Shown here piece after piece: positions 34,182 to 42,415 of a stretch of 64,000 nt of DNA. Origin of the DNA: DATJPR01 sp963843525 (lineage in GTDB: Bacteria > Bacteroidota > Ignavibacteria > UBA10030 > UBA6906); assembly GCA_963843525.1 (NCBI GenBank), contig CAWJKM010000007.1, positions 248,001-312,000 of the forward strand, in the 5' to 3' direction. The notes under the pieces were generated by a model that made no database searches, was not told the origin of the DNA, and saw only the letters and a program-made list of their open reading frames with translations. How positions within the stretch are numbered: position 1 is the stretch's first letter; every line of letters begins with the position of its first letter. The position numbers were made by a program, and so were the translations under genes.

Positions 34182-36026
34182 ATGAGAGACTCTATGCGGT
34201 ACTGTTTGCGAAACATTCTTCTGGCGATCATCCTCACTGCTCCACTGCCGGGGAATGCTCAAGAACCGACGGTCAATCCTTCGAAGGATCGCGTCCTTGG
34301 GAAAGCAGGGAATATATTTATCACCGAGGACGAATTTGTCCGCAGGTTCGAATTACTTCCGGGCTTGTACCGTCGTAAGGGGAAGGGCCTGGAAGAAGAG
34401 AAAGTAATGGAGATGTACTCTCTGATCGCAGAGAAACTCCTTGCCCAGGAAGCTGAAGCACAGGGCATGGGCGGTGATTCTGCCGCCATTGAAGGGCTCG
34501 ATCACCTGAGAGACCTTCTGGCGAGAGACGAACTCTATCGGGAGGAAATCGCCGGGAAGGTCAGGCTGGGTCCGAACGAAATACAGCAGGGGTTGCGCAA
34601 CTCCGTTCGAAAGCTCTCTTTGCGGTACCTGTTTTTCCCGAACAAGGAAGACGCTGAATTCGTGGCCTCGCAGCTTCCCGGGAAGGACCTCCGGACATTT
34701 GAAGTGGATTCCACAATCTCTTCGATGAAGGATACGGTCACCATCGAATGGGGCAAAGCGGAGCCGGAAATCGAAGCGGCGGCGTATTCCCTCAAGAAGG
34801 GTGAGGTTTCTCCCGTGATCGAAAGCACGAAGGGGTTCGTTATTCTTCAGCTTGTCTCGGAAGCCCCCGATGCATTGTATATGGGGATGCAGCCATCGGT
34901 GCGCCGGGAAAGGGTCATGAGCCACATTCGTCTTGTGAAAGAGGAAGCGCGGCTTCGGGAGTTTCTGGCCGGATTTCTCCCCGGACAAACCGGATACGCC
35001 GTCGGGCCAATGATCAAAAAGGTCGCGATGGCGGCCGGCAAAGAGCTCACGGCAGCCGAAGGGGATTCCCTCTATTCCCTCCCGCTTGCGGCAAAGGAGA
35101 CATTGTATAAGGACCTGCAACAATCGTTGGGCGACACGTTCATGGTTGCCGGCAGCAGGACCTTTACCGTTCGTAATCTCATCGATATGCTCGTGGAAAA
35201 AGGGTTCACCTGCACTTCCAATCGGCCTCTCGACGTTGCAGCAGCGCTGAACGGGCAATGTCGCGTCTGGGTCCAGCAGGAGCTGCTCGCACAGGAAGCC
35301 GTACGGCGTGGAATGGACCGGAGGCAGGATGTACAATCGCAAATGCGGGAATGGCGGGAGGCGTATCTTGCGCAGCGGATGAGGGCGAAAGTCGAGTCCG
35401 GCATCAACGTGGACGATGCTGAAGTGTACAGGTATCTCCAGCGGTACGGAGACCCGCTTCCGACGCCCCGGGTCCAGGTTCGTCAATTGACCACATCCTC
35501 ACTCGAGCAAATGCGCCAGGCGATGGCAGACCTTGAACGCGGGATGCCTCTGGCGCAGGTCGTCCAGATGTTTTCCCGCGATCCTCTGGAGCGTGCGAAG
35601 GGTGGGCTTTCAGATTACTTTCCCATCACCGATCGTCCGCCGGTGGGCGAGTTAGCCTCCCAGATGGCGCCGGGTCAACTCTACGGACCGGTACCGACGA
35701 AGGATGGGGTGATTCTCTTTCAGCTCGTTGCGCGGCAGGACTCAGTGGCAAAAAACTCGACTCTCCTCGAGCGGAAAAAGCAGACGGCAGAGGATTTGCG
35801 CAGGATGCTTGAGCGTGACACGGTGGAGAAGTTTATCGCCGGCGTTGCCGCAAAACGCGGATTTTCCATCTTCGGGGACCGTCTCCGCGCATTGAAAGTG
35901 TCACCAATTCCCATGATGGCATTTCGAGTCCTTGGATTCGGTGGGCGGCTCTTTGCCGCCCCGATGCTGCCGAGGCTGTTCGGCTGGGTGACCAAGGAAG
36001 TGCCCAAGCCCTCCATAGTGCCGTAG
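34182..36026 (+). CDS. Exported SurA/PpiC-type peptidyl-prolyl isomerase
   Basis: 614 residues. The signal peptide ends near PGNAQ (residue 27). An N-terminal SurA-like helical region (about 35-130) is followed by two parvulin-like regions: one degenerate at about 145-230 (LSLRYLFFPNKEDAEFVASQ ... GEVSPVIESTKGFVILQLVS) and one better preserved at about 425-515 (VQVRQLTTSSLEQM, GLSDYFPITDRPP, LYGPVPTKDGVILFQLV). Such proteins chaperone outer-membrane and exported proteins in the periplasm. It lies divergently from SGNH paralogue D and converges with paralogue A, so it interrupts an otherwise same-strand paralogue array; whether it serves those proteins is unknown. ATG 34194 is an alternative start. 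Confidence 0.85.
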   Translation: MRDSMRYCLRNILLAIILTAPLPGNAQEPTVNPSKDRVLGKAGNIFITEDEFVRRFELLPGLYRRKGKGLEEEKVMEMYSLIAEKLLAQEAEAQGMGGDSAAIEGLDHLRDLLARDELYREEIAGKVRLGPNEIQQGLRNSVRKLSLRYLFFPNKEDAEFVASQLPGKDLRTFEVDSTISSMKDTVTIEWGKAEPEIEAAAYSLKKGEVSPVIESTKGFVILQLVSEAPDALYMGMQPSVRRERVMSHIRLVKEEARLREFLAGFLPGQTGYAVGPMIKKVAMAAGKELTAAEGDSLYSLPLAAKETLYKDLQQSLGDTFMVAGSRTFTVRNLIDMLVEKGFTCTSNRPLDVAAALNGQCRVWVQQELLAQEAVRRGMDRRQDVQSQMREWREAYLAQRMRAKVESGINVDDAEVYRYLQRYGDPLPTPRVQVRQLTTSSLEQMRQAMADLERGMPLAQVVQMFSRDPLERAKGGLSDYFPITDRPPVGELASQMAPGQLYGPVPTKDGVILFQLVARQDSVAKNSTLLERKKQTAEDLRRMLERDTVEKFIAGVAAKRGFSIFGDRLRALKVSPIPMMAFRVLGFGGRLFAAPMLPRLFGWVTKEVPKPSIVP

Positions 36027-36049
36027 AACCTCGGGCGGGCCAACGTCAC

Positions 36050-38044
36050 TCAGGGATGCCCGACTTGCGGTCTGCCCAAACGTTCGAGCAGGGCTTTCGC
36101 ACTGGCGTTTCCCGGGTCGATGCGGAGAACATGTTCGAGTTCAGTTTGAGAATCAGCAATCCTGCCCAGTTTCAACAGGGCGAGGCTTCTGGCGTAGCGG
36201 GTCTGTCCCTCCAGGATGGAAGGGGGGGCAAGCGAGAGAGCGGAACGATAGCGGGCGTCAGCATTCTGAAAATCGCCCTCCGCGAGAAGAAGATCTCCGA
36301 GCATCTTTTCCGCTTCCGGATCAGGGCAGAATGAAGATGTGCGCTCAAGCGCATACCGCGCCTCGCCGGTCCTTCCCGCCCGGAGGGCAAGGCGTGCCCA
36401 CCGTTTATAGGATTCTGGATCCAGCTTGAAGGTTAAAGCGATGGCGCGCATTTCTGCCGCCGCCGCGGTGAGATCTCCCCGGTGCGCATAGTACGCCGCC
36501 GCTGCTTCGTGTGCCGCGCGCCAATCCAGTCGTCCGCGCGTCACACCCTCCGCAATCAAACCCAGAGTATCTGTCGCAGCGATATCGTCCAACACCTTTT
36601 GTCCCTGCACAAACGGCCACCCGGCAGTCAGTATCTCGGTCTTTCGTTTTCCTATCCGTTCATCAAGTGGTGTAACGGTTCTCTGATCCCATACGACGCT
36701 GTCGGCGACGGTGTCACGGCATGCCCATTCTTCCTTTGTCAGAAGAATGCCGTTGCTCTTCATCGCGTTGACAATGGTCCGGGCAATGAGAAATTGGCCG
36801 TACACCGTGGGGTGGAGGTGCTCGGTGATGAGGTCGAACCCTATAGTACCCCGGCCCGCTTCCGCAAACGATTCCTCGACGTCGGCACAGGACGCTCCGT
36901 TCTCACAGGACCGGATGGCTCTGTTGAGATCGCTGCACGCGCGAAAGCGGACGGGGTCCTTATCGCGCGCCTCGATATATTCCTTGTGCGCTTCCGTTGT
37001 CCGGTGAAGTGAATCAAGGGCCACTGCAAGGAAGTAATGTGTCATGGCAAAATCAGAGTCGAGCGCAGCCGCTTTGTGAAGGAGGCCGATCGCATCGTTG
37101 AATTGCCTGCGATGAAGGAGTGTCCCCCCGGAATCTGTCTCTTCTTCAACACTCCGGCATAGGTCCGGGCTCAGCCGGTCGGAATGGAGCGAGGCAAAGG
37201 GGGGAAGGGCGAGGTTTGAAACCTGTGTGCATAGAATGAGGGGCACGTGAGCATCCCTGCATTCTGCCGAGAGATCCTGGAGGTTTTTCCCGAATGTTCT
37301 CACCCCCACCTCGTACAGGCTGCTTCCATAGGGGACCATTCTTCCCCGCGCCAGTTTCTCCATCATCGTTGCCCGATCAATCCCGGTCTCCTCGGGATGA
37401 ATCGCTGTGAGGAGTGAACCCATTACATTGCGGACAAGCAGAAATGTCTTGAACCGGAGCAAGTTCAGGTAGAGTTCAACAAACCATCGCGAGCGACCAA
37501 GACTTTCGCGGGAAGCAACGCCAAGCGCTCCGTAAAATTCATTGTGGCCATCATAAACGATGATTGCGTCGGGCTGATACTGCAGGATCTCCCTCGACTC
37601 GTCCAATACAGTGAAGGAATTCGTCGCAGTCATGCCGAGGTTTACCACTTCAATCCGCTTATCGGGGAACACGCGCTCGAGGTAGGTCTGGAGAAAAGCC
37701 GGGAACGCGGCGTTGTACCAGAAGGGGTAGCCGGCCGTTGTCGACTCGCCGAGACAAAAAAGGCGAATGCAGTTTTCCGGTTTAGAGCGGAGAAAAAGGT
37801 CGGGGCTCGCGCCGGGCTGGAAATCCGTCGTGAAGAAGTACCTTCCCTTGACGCCGGGATTCATCCTCAGGTAGGTTTTGCCGGAGGCATATTGATTTTT
37901 GAACAGGGAGAGATCGTCCCCGTAGTTCATCACTTGAAGAACAATCTCCAACAGCACGAAGAAGACGACAGGGAATATCAGCACGATGAACGTAAACAAC
38001 CGTTTGCGGGGCGCCGATGGCGGATGAGGTGTGTTATTGTTCAT
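36050..38044 (-). CDS. Membrane-anchored SGNH-type protein with C-terminal TPRs, paralogue A
   Basis: 664 residues. A membrane helix (about 15-38) precedes an SGNH-like domain with LFCLGESTTAGYPF, VVNLGMTATNSFTVLD, IIVYDGHNEFYGALG and TEHLHPTVYGQFLIA; a conserved RxNPG(V) motif (RMNPGVKGRYF) lies between helix and domain. TPR-like repeats are at about 315-385 and 510-655. ATG directly abuts the TAG of the upstream paralogue, so the two are co-translated. It is the last gene of a three-gene unit beginning near 42041. The strong conservation of all catalytic blocks argues for active esterase or acyltransferase chemistry in the periplasm. The substrate is unknown. Confidence 0.78.
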   Translation of the reverse strand: MNNNTPHPPSAPRKRLFTFIVLIFPVVFFVLLEIVLQVMNYGDDLSLFKNQYASGKTYLRMNPGVKGRYFFTTDFQPGASPDLFLRSKPENCIRLFCLGESTTAGYPFWYNAAFPAFLQTYLERVFPDKRIEVVNLGMTATNSFTVLDESREILQYQPDAIIVYDGHNEFYGALGVASRESLGRSRWFVELYLNLLRFKTFLLVRNVMGSLLTAIHPEETGIDRATMMEKLARGRMVPYGSSLYEVGVRTFGKNLQDLSAECRDAHVPLILCTQVSNLALPPFASLHSDRLSPDLCRSVEEETDSGGTLLHRRQFNDAIGLLHKAAALDSDFAMTHYFLAVALDSLHRTTEAHKEYIEARDKDPVRFRACSDLNRAIRSCENGASCADVEESFAEAGRGTIGFDLITEHLHPTVYGQFLIARTIVNAMKSNGILLTKEEWACRDTVADSVVWDQRTVTPLDERIGKRKTEILTAGWPFVQGQKVLDDIAATDTLGLIAEGVTRGRLDWRAAHEAAAAYYAHRGDLTAAAAEMRAIALTFKLDPESYKRWARLALRAGRTGEARYALERTSSFCPDPEAEKMLGDLLLAEGDFQNADARYRSALSLAPPSILEGQTRYARSLALLKLGRIADSQTELEHVLRIDPGNASAKALLERLGRPQVGHP

Positions 38045-40105
38045 CTATCTCCCCCTCTCCAGCCGATCCAGAAGCGCCCGGGCTTCTTTCAGTCCTGGTT
38101 CGATGGCGAGCGCGCGTCCGAGGTTCTTTCTTGCCTCATTGTATTTTCCAATATTCGCGTAGGCGATTCCAAGAAGATACCGCCCCGTGGCGCTCGCATC
38201 CGGCTGCATTTTTCCTCCCAGATCGCTGTCGACGGAGAACCCCCGTTCAATCTCTCTCACGGCTTCTGCCGGCCGGTCGGTGTTCAGACAAATCAGGCCC
38301 AGCTTCATGTGCGCGAAGGGGTTATCTTCGACGGCGACGCACTGGCGATATGTCTGTTCCGCAGCGTTCGTGTTTCCCTCGTCGACATAGTAATCAGCGA
38401 CCCTCAGGAGTGGCTGGAAGGAGTAGGGGATTGCTTTTGCCACCGCCATGCATTCGCGGCGTGCCTGTCCATACCGGTGATGACGGGCATAAAGCCCGGC
38501 GAGCTGATAGCGGGCTTCTGACCAGGGGATCTGTTTTTCCAGAACTGCGTAACAGAGCCGGCTGACGGAATCGAGAGGAATGCGGGGAACGGCCACGGCT
38601 GAATCGTGGAACGGCCAGTGATGCGTCAATATCCGTATTTTCATCATTCCGAGTGTGTCATCAAACGCAGTGACAGCCGACAGCTCGTCGTACACGCTAT
38701 CGGGGTACGGCGGCTGCCAGCGCGCAGATGGTTCAAGAAGATCATTGTCCCGTATGGCATCAGCCCAAACCTTTGCCATCAGGCGATAACCGGAAATATT
38801 GGGGTGGAGGTGTTCGAGGATGAGCTCGTGTCCCACAATGCCGTGAGGAGATGCAACCGCGAATGCGCTGTCCACCCGCGCGAGCGGCACCCCGCGGACC
38901 CGACACACGGTGACGAGAGTCTGCTGGAATTCTTCCGTGGCACGAAACCGGAGGGCATCGAGATCTTTCGCATGCTGGAAGGCGCGGAGGGCATCCCCAT
39001 AACGGCCTGTGCCATAGAGGTCCTTGCCAAGTTCGAAATACCCCAGGGCATACATTGAATCAAGCCCGGTCGCCCTGGAGAACGCCTCAACCGCTGCACC
39101 GGTATCCCGATTCATTTCCGCCTGTCTCGCTCCGTTCATTTCTGTCTCCCACTTCATGCGAAGCGAATCAGAGAACCCGGGAGGGTGCAGGCTCACAAAT
39201 GGGGGTTGATCACGAATATTGCTGACGAGGCTGCTGAAGAGGATCGGCACTCCACGCGATTGGGCGAGGTCGATCAGGGCGTTGAGATTTGCCTCATATG
39301 CCGAACGAGCTTCATCGTATACCTGGCTGTGGTAGCGGATCTCGCCCTTGCCAACCATCTGTTGCATGAGCGTTCCCGTCGCCGGCACATGCCTCCCCAG
39401 TCTTCCCGCAAGCCACTCATATCCATCCCGCAGGAGGAGATACGTTTTATAGTGCAGGAGTGAAATGGTCAGGCGAGTAATCCATGCGCTCCCGTGCATC
39501 GAAATCGCGGACCCCGGTCCATAGACTCCGTAGAACTCGTTGTGCCCCAGATAGACAACGAACAGATCGGGTTTGTACCGCAGCAGTTCCTGCATGAAGT
39601 CCAAAACCACATAACTTCCGATGGCGGAAAGGCCGACGTTGAGCACTTCGATGGTGTCCATCGGGAGCGCTGCGCGCAACCTGTCGCGAAGAAGATATGG
39701 CGGGGTTGGATTGAACTCATAAGGAAATCCCTCCATGGTCGATTCCCCGAGGCAGAACACTCGCTTTGTGCGGGGTCCCTTCTGGACGGAGAACCGATCT
39801 TCGTGGAGTTCTGGAATCACCGCATCACTCGCTGTAAAGTACCTTCTGCCCGCAGAACGGTTCAGGACATAATACTCGCGATTTCCAGATTGTTCCAGGT
39901 GTATGAGGTCAAGGTCCCGGTCGTAGCCGGCGATCCGGAGGGTCAATTCAAGAGCGCCCAGCACTGCCAGGGGCGTGAGCACCATCGCGATCGAGAAGAG
40001 CAGTCGCTTGCGGCGAGAGGGCTGTGTGAATGCCGGAATTCCGGGAGAGCCATCGCGATTCCCGGGAGCTGGTGAAATTCCGGGCCGTTCAGTGTGTTTT
40101 AACAT
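38045..40105 (-). CDS. Membrane-anchored SGNH-type protein with C-terminal TPRs, paralogue B
   Basis: 686 residues. The N-terminal tail is longer than in paralogue A and Pro/Gly-rich; the membrane helix is at about 35-57. SGNH blocks are VFCLGESTMEGFPYEFN, VLNVGLSAIGSYVVLD, FVVYLGHNEFYG and LEHLHPNISGYRLMA. TPR-like repeats are at about 330-395 and 525-680, including a clear ATGRYLLGIAYANIGKYNEA repeat. It overlaps the upstream paralogue by 17 bases and abuts the downstream one, so all three are one transcript. It differs from its neighbours in the second block (GLSAIGS against GMTATNS), so the paralogues may act on different substrates. Confidence 0.78.
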   Translation of the reverse strand: MLKHTERPGISPAPGNRDGSPGIPAFTQPSRRKRLLFSIAMVLTPLAVLGALELTLRIAGYDRDLDLIHLEQSGNREYYVLNRSAGRRYFTASDAVIPELHEDRFSVQKGPRTKRVFCLGESTMEGFPYEFNPTPPYLLRDRLRAALPMDTIEVLNVGLSAIGSYVVLDFMQELLRYKPDLFVVYLGHNEFYGVYGPGSAISMHGSAWITRLTISLLHYKTYLLLRDGYEWLAGRLGRHVPATGTLMQQMVGKGEIRYHSQVYDEARSAYEANLNALIDLAQSRGVPILFSSLVSNIRDQPPFVSLHPPGFSDSLRMKWETEMNGARQAEMNRDTGAAVEAFSRATGLDSMYALGYFELGKDLYGTGRYGDALRAFQHAKDLDALRFRATEEFQQTLVTVCRVRGVPLARVDSAFAVASPHGIVGHELILEHLHPNISGYRLMAKVWADAIRDNDLLEPSARWQPPYPDSVYDELSAVTAFDDTLGMMKIRILTHHWPFHDSAVAVPRIPLDSVSRLCYAVLEKQIPWSEARYQLAGLYARHHRYGQARRECMAVAKAIPYSFQPLLRVADYYVDEGNTNAAEQTYRQCVAVEDNPFAHMKLGLICLNTDRPAEAVREIERGFSVDSDLGGKMQPDASATGRYLLGIAYANIGKYNEARKNLGRALAIEPGLKEARALLDRLERGR

Positions 40106-42041
40106 TGTCTGGGCGCTGATTCAGCCGGCGTTGGGTCGCATCGATGAGATTGTGAATTTCCTGGTCCTCCTGTTCGTTCCCGGCCATGAGCGCCGCACGG
40201 TTGAACAGCGCAAGTGCCTGTGCGTACTCTCCCTTCACCATATGAAGACTTCCTGCCATCCGCGCAGCTGCGAAGGTTGGTGCGAGATCCAGCGATCGCT
40301 CGAGAGCTTTTTCGGCTTCATCATACCGTTTCAGGGTGATGGAGACCTCGGCGAGTCGTAGCAGGGTAGAGGAACTGAAGGGAAACTGCGCAACAATGGC
40401 GGCATATTCACCGGCAGCATCAGCGAAGCGACCTTGCGACTGATACCACAGACCCGCCGCCTCGTGGGCATGTTCCCATGTCCATTCTCCCTCGATCATG
40501 AGATCGGCGAACTGGTCCAGCACCGTATCGCGCGGCGAGGTTGGGATGGAGGGGGAAAGACTCTCGTGGAATGGCCAGTAGGACGTGAGGGTGGTGATGC
40601 GCTTGGCCGCGGCGAGGTCATCAAGGACGGTGAGCGATTTGCGACTCCAGAGCGAGTCGTCCGGGATGGTATCGCGACGGGTCCAATCCTCACGCGATGA
40701 AACCAGGCCGGACTGATCCATTGCGTTCGCGTAGGCTTTCGCAATCAGGAACGCTCCCCGCGCGGTGGGATGAACGTGTTCAAGAATAAGAGTGCGGCCA
40801 ATCAGCGAGTCGGGGGAATGGGCGGCCAGGACGTGTTCGAGATCGATTGCAACCACTCCCGGAGGGGAGGAGAGAGACATGATGATGTCGTTGAAATCGG
40901 ACGAGGTGCGGAAGCGGAGTCGGTCAAAGTCCCGGGCGCGGATATACTCCTGCCGTGCCGCGGGAAACCTGTGCAATGAATCAAGCGCCCGCGCGAGGTC
41001 GAAGTGAAGGTCCGCCCTTGTGGAGTCGAGCGCCAGAGCGCTGTCGTACGCCTGTATGGCATCATGGAAATGTCGTGCATGAGAAAGCGAATCGCCCCCC
41101 GAATAGAACCGGTCGAGGCGGCGCAGCGATGCGGGCGACAGCGTTTGACTCCTGCCGGACACAAAGGGCGGGAGGTCTCTCAGGTTCGATACTTGTGTAC
41201 CGAACATGATGGGCACATGGTGTTCACGGGCAAGGTGAACAAGATCTTCGAGATTCTGGGCAAAGTATCGCCGGGCGGCCATATACTCCGGGGACCACCG
41301 GTCGACTTCCTTTCCCTTTGCCAGGCGCTCCATCATTGTCCCGTCCGTCATATCGGACGGAGGTTTCACCAGCGATTTGATCCAGACGGTCACATCACGC
41401 AAGACAACGAAGGTGCGAAACTTCAGGAGAGAAAGATACAGCTCGGTCATCCACCGCGAGCTGCTGACGGACTCGTGCGATGCGACTCCGAGGGCGCCAT
41501 AGAATTCGTTATGTCCGTCATAGACGATCAGCAAATCCGGCTCGTACGAAAAGAGTTCGCGGCCGATATCCAGGGTCGTGAAGCTGTTTGTCGCCGTCAT
41601 GCCGAGGTTGATAACTTCGATGGAGCGATCGGGAAAAATTGCCTTCAGTCGCTCCCGGAGAAATGTGGGAAAGGACCCCTCATACCCGTACGGAAACCCG
41701 ACGGTCGTGGAGCCGCCGAGACAGAATATGCGAAAGGTCCCCTTCGGTTTCGGAATGGGGAAGTAGTCCGAAGAGGTCGTGGGGTTGAAATCCATGTTGG
41801 AGAAATACCGCAGGGTGACGCCGGGATTCATGACGGCGTATTCCCTGCCTGCGATTTCTCCGGTCATGAACAGCGAGAGGTCCGGTCCGAAGTGGAGAAC
41901 TCTGAGGACAATTTCGACAGCAACCAGGAAAAGCACAGGAAGCGACAGTGTGAATGTCCAGAGAATCCGGGGTGGGATTCCGGATACTCCCAGAGTCTCG
42001 TGTGGCGTGTGTTGAGGCGGTGCTAGATGCTCTTTGGGCAC
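40089..42041 (-). CDS. Membrane-anchored SGNH-type protein with C-terminal TPRs, paralogue C
   Basis: 650 residues from GTG 42041; the frame stays open to TTG 42125, and no ATG is available before the membrane helix (about 26-45), so the start is uncertain. SGNH blocks are IFCLGGSTTVGFPYGYE (GGST where the others have GES), VINLGMTATNSFTTLD, LIVYDGHNEFYGALGVASHE and EHVHPTARGAFLIA. The RxMNPGV segment before the domain is shared with paralogue A, its closest relative. TPR-like repeats are at about 300-365 and 540-640. It is the first gene of the three-gene SGNH unit, divergent from the amylase operon. The substrate is unknown. Confidence 0.76.
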   Translation of the reverse strand: MPKEHLAPPQHTPHETLGVSGIPPRILWTFTLSLPVLFLVAVEIVLRVLHFGPDLSLFMTGEIAGREYAVMNPGVTLRYFSNMDFNPTTSSDYFPIPKPKGTFRIFCLGGSTTVGFPYGYEGSFPTFLRERLKAIFPDRSIEVINLGMTATNSFTTLDIGRELFSYEPDLLIVYDGHNEFYGALGVASHESVSSSRWMTELYLSLLKFRTFVVLRDVTVWIKSLVKPPSDMTDGTMMERLAKGKEVDRWSPEYMAARRYFAQNLEDLVHLAREHHVPIMFGTQVSNLRDLPPFVSGRSQTLSPASLRRLDRFYSGGDSLSHARHFHDAIQAYDSALALDSTRADLHFDLARALDSLHRFPAARQEYIRARDFDRLRFRTSSDFNDIIMSLSSPPGVVAIDLEHVLAAHSPDSLIGRTLILEHVHPTARGAFLIAKAYANAMDQSGLVSSREDWTRRDTIPDDSLWSRKSLTVLDDLAAAKRITTLTSYWPFHESLSPSIPTSPRDTVLDQFADLMIEGEWTWEHAHEAAGLWYQSQGRFADAAGEYAAIVAQFPFSSSTLLRLAEVSITLKRYDEAEKALERSLDLAPTFAAARMAGSLHMVKGEYAQALALFNRAALMAGNEQEDQEIHNLIDATQRRLNQRPDNVKTH

Positions 42042-42198
42042 AGTCGGCTTCTCATAATTCGTAGCGGGGGTTCGAAGGAAAAAGACGCTAATTCTCCCCC
42101 TCGAGGGGGGAAAGACAAAGTGCAATATACGAGGAGAGAATCAAATTCGCATCTTCCACGCCACTTTCCGGAAATGGGGGCTTCAGGCTGTTTTTTCC

Positions 42199-42225
42199 TT
42201 GACATTGTGCATTTTTCTCTATTAT
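42199..42225 (+). promoter_or_regulatory. Promoter of the amylase/GH57/GH13/MFS operon
   Basis: TTGACA (42199-42204) is a perfect -35. TATTAT (42220-42225) is the best -10, with a short 15-base spacer. The arrangement relative to the operator is nearly the same as in front of lacI. Confidence 0.65.
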
Positions 42226-42230
42226 CTTGA

Positions 42231-42244
42231 TGGAAGCGCTTCCA
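42231..42244. promoter_or_regulatory. LacI-family operator TGGAAGCGCTTCCA
   Basis: Perfect 14-base palindrome just downstream of the -10, with the same 12-base core as the operator at 20627-20642. This places the amylase operon under the LacI-type regulator encoded at 20679. Confidence 0.85.
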
Positions 42245-42415
42245 AGAATATGCCCTGGAGCCATCTTTTACTTATTTGTACCCTCCTTCCTGGATAGGTC
42301 CACGAGGTGGCTTCTGTTTGAAAAAAAGAGATGTACCCTTCGATTTGGATCACCCCAAAGCTTCCTGGAGCATGAGAACACCTTTGAGTTCGTTTTGTCG
42401 AGAAGAGGAGGTTGG

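Larger units (their letters stand above)
42042..42415. promoter_or_regulatory. Divergent control region between the SGNH unit and the amylase operon
   Basis: This 374-base gap holds the amylase promoter (42199-42225) and LacI operator (42231-42244). It also holds a 14-base palindrome CCCCCTCGAGGGGG (42096-42109) between the operator and the SGNH gene. The mRNA leader from the operator to ATG 42416 is about 170 bases. The amylase frame is open back to 42227, but that part overlaps the operator and has no signal peptide, so it is not counted as coding. Confidence 0.6.

Noticed and set aside
37544..38521. Plus-strand frame of 325 codons
   Set aside because: Antisense across two SGNH paralogues with conserved catalytic blocks.
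36050..42041. SGNH paralogues as AlgX/AlgJ-type alginate acetyltransferases
   Set aside because: The block order is SGNH-like, but the TPR C-terminus and the absence of MBOAT or alginate genes nearby do not support a specific assignment.
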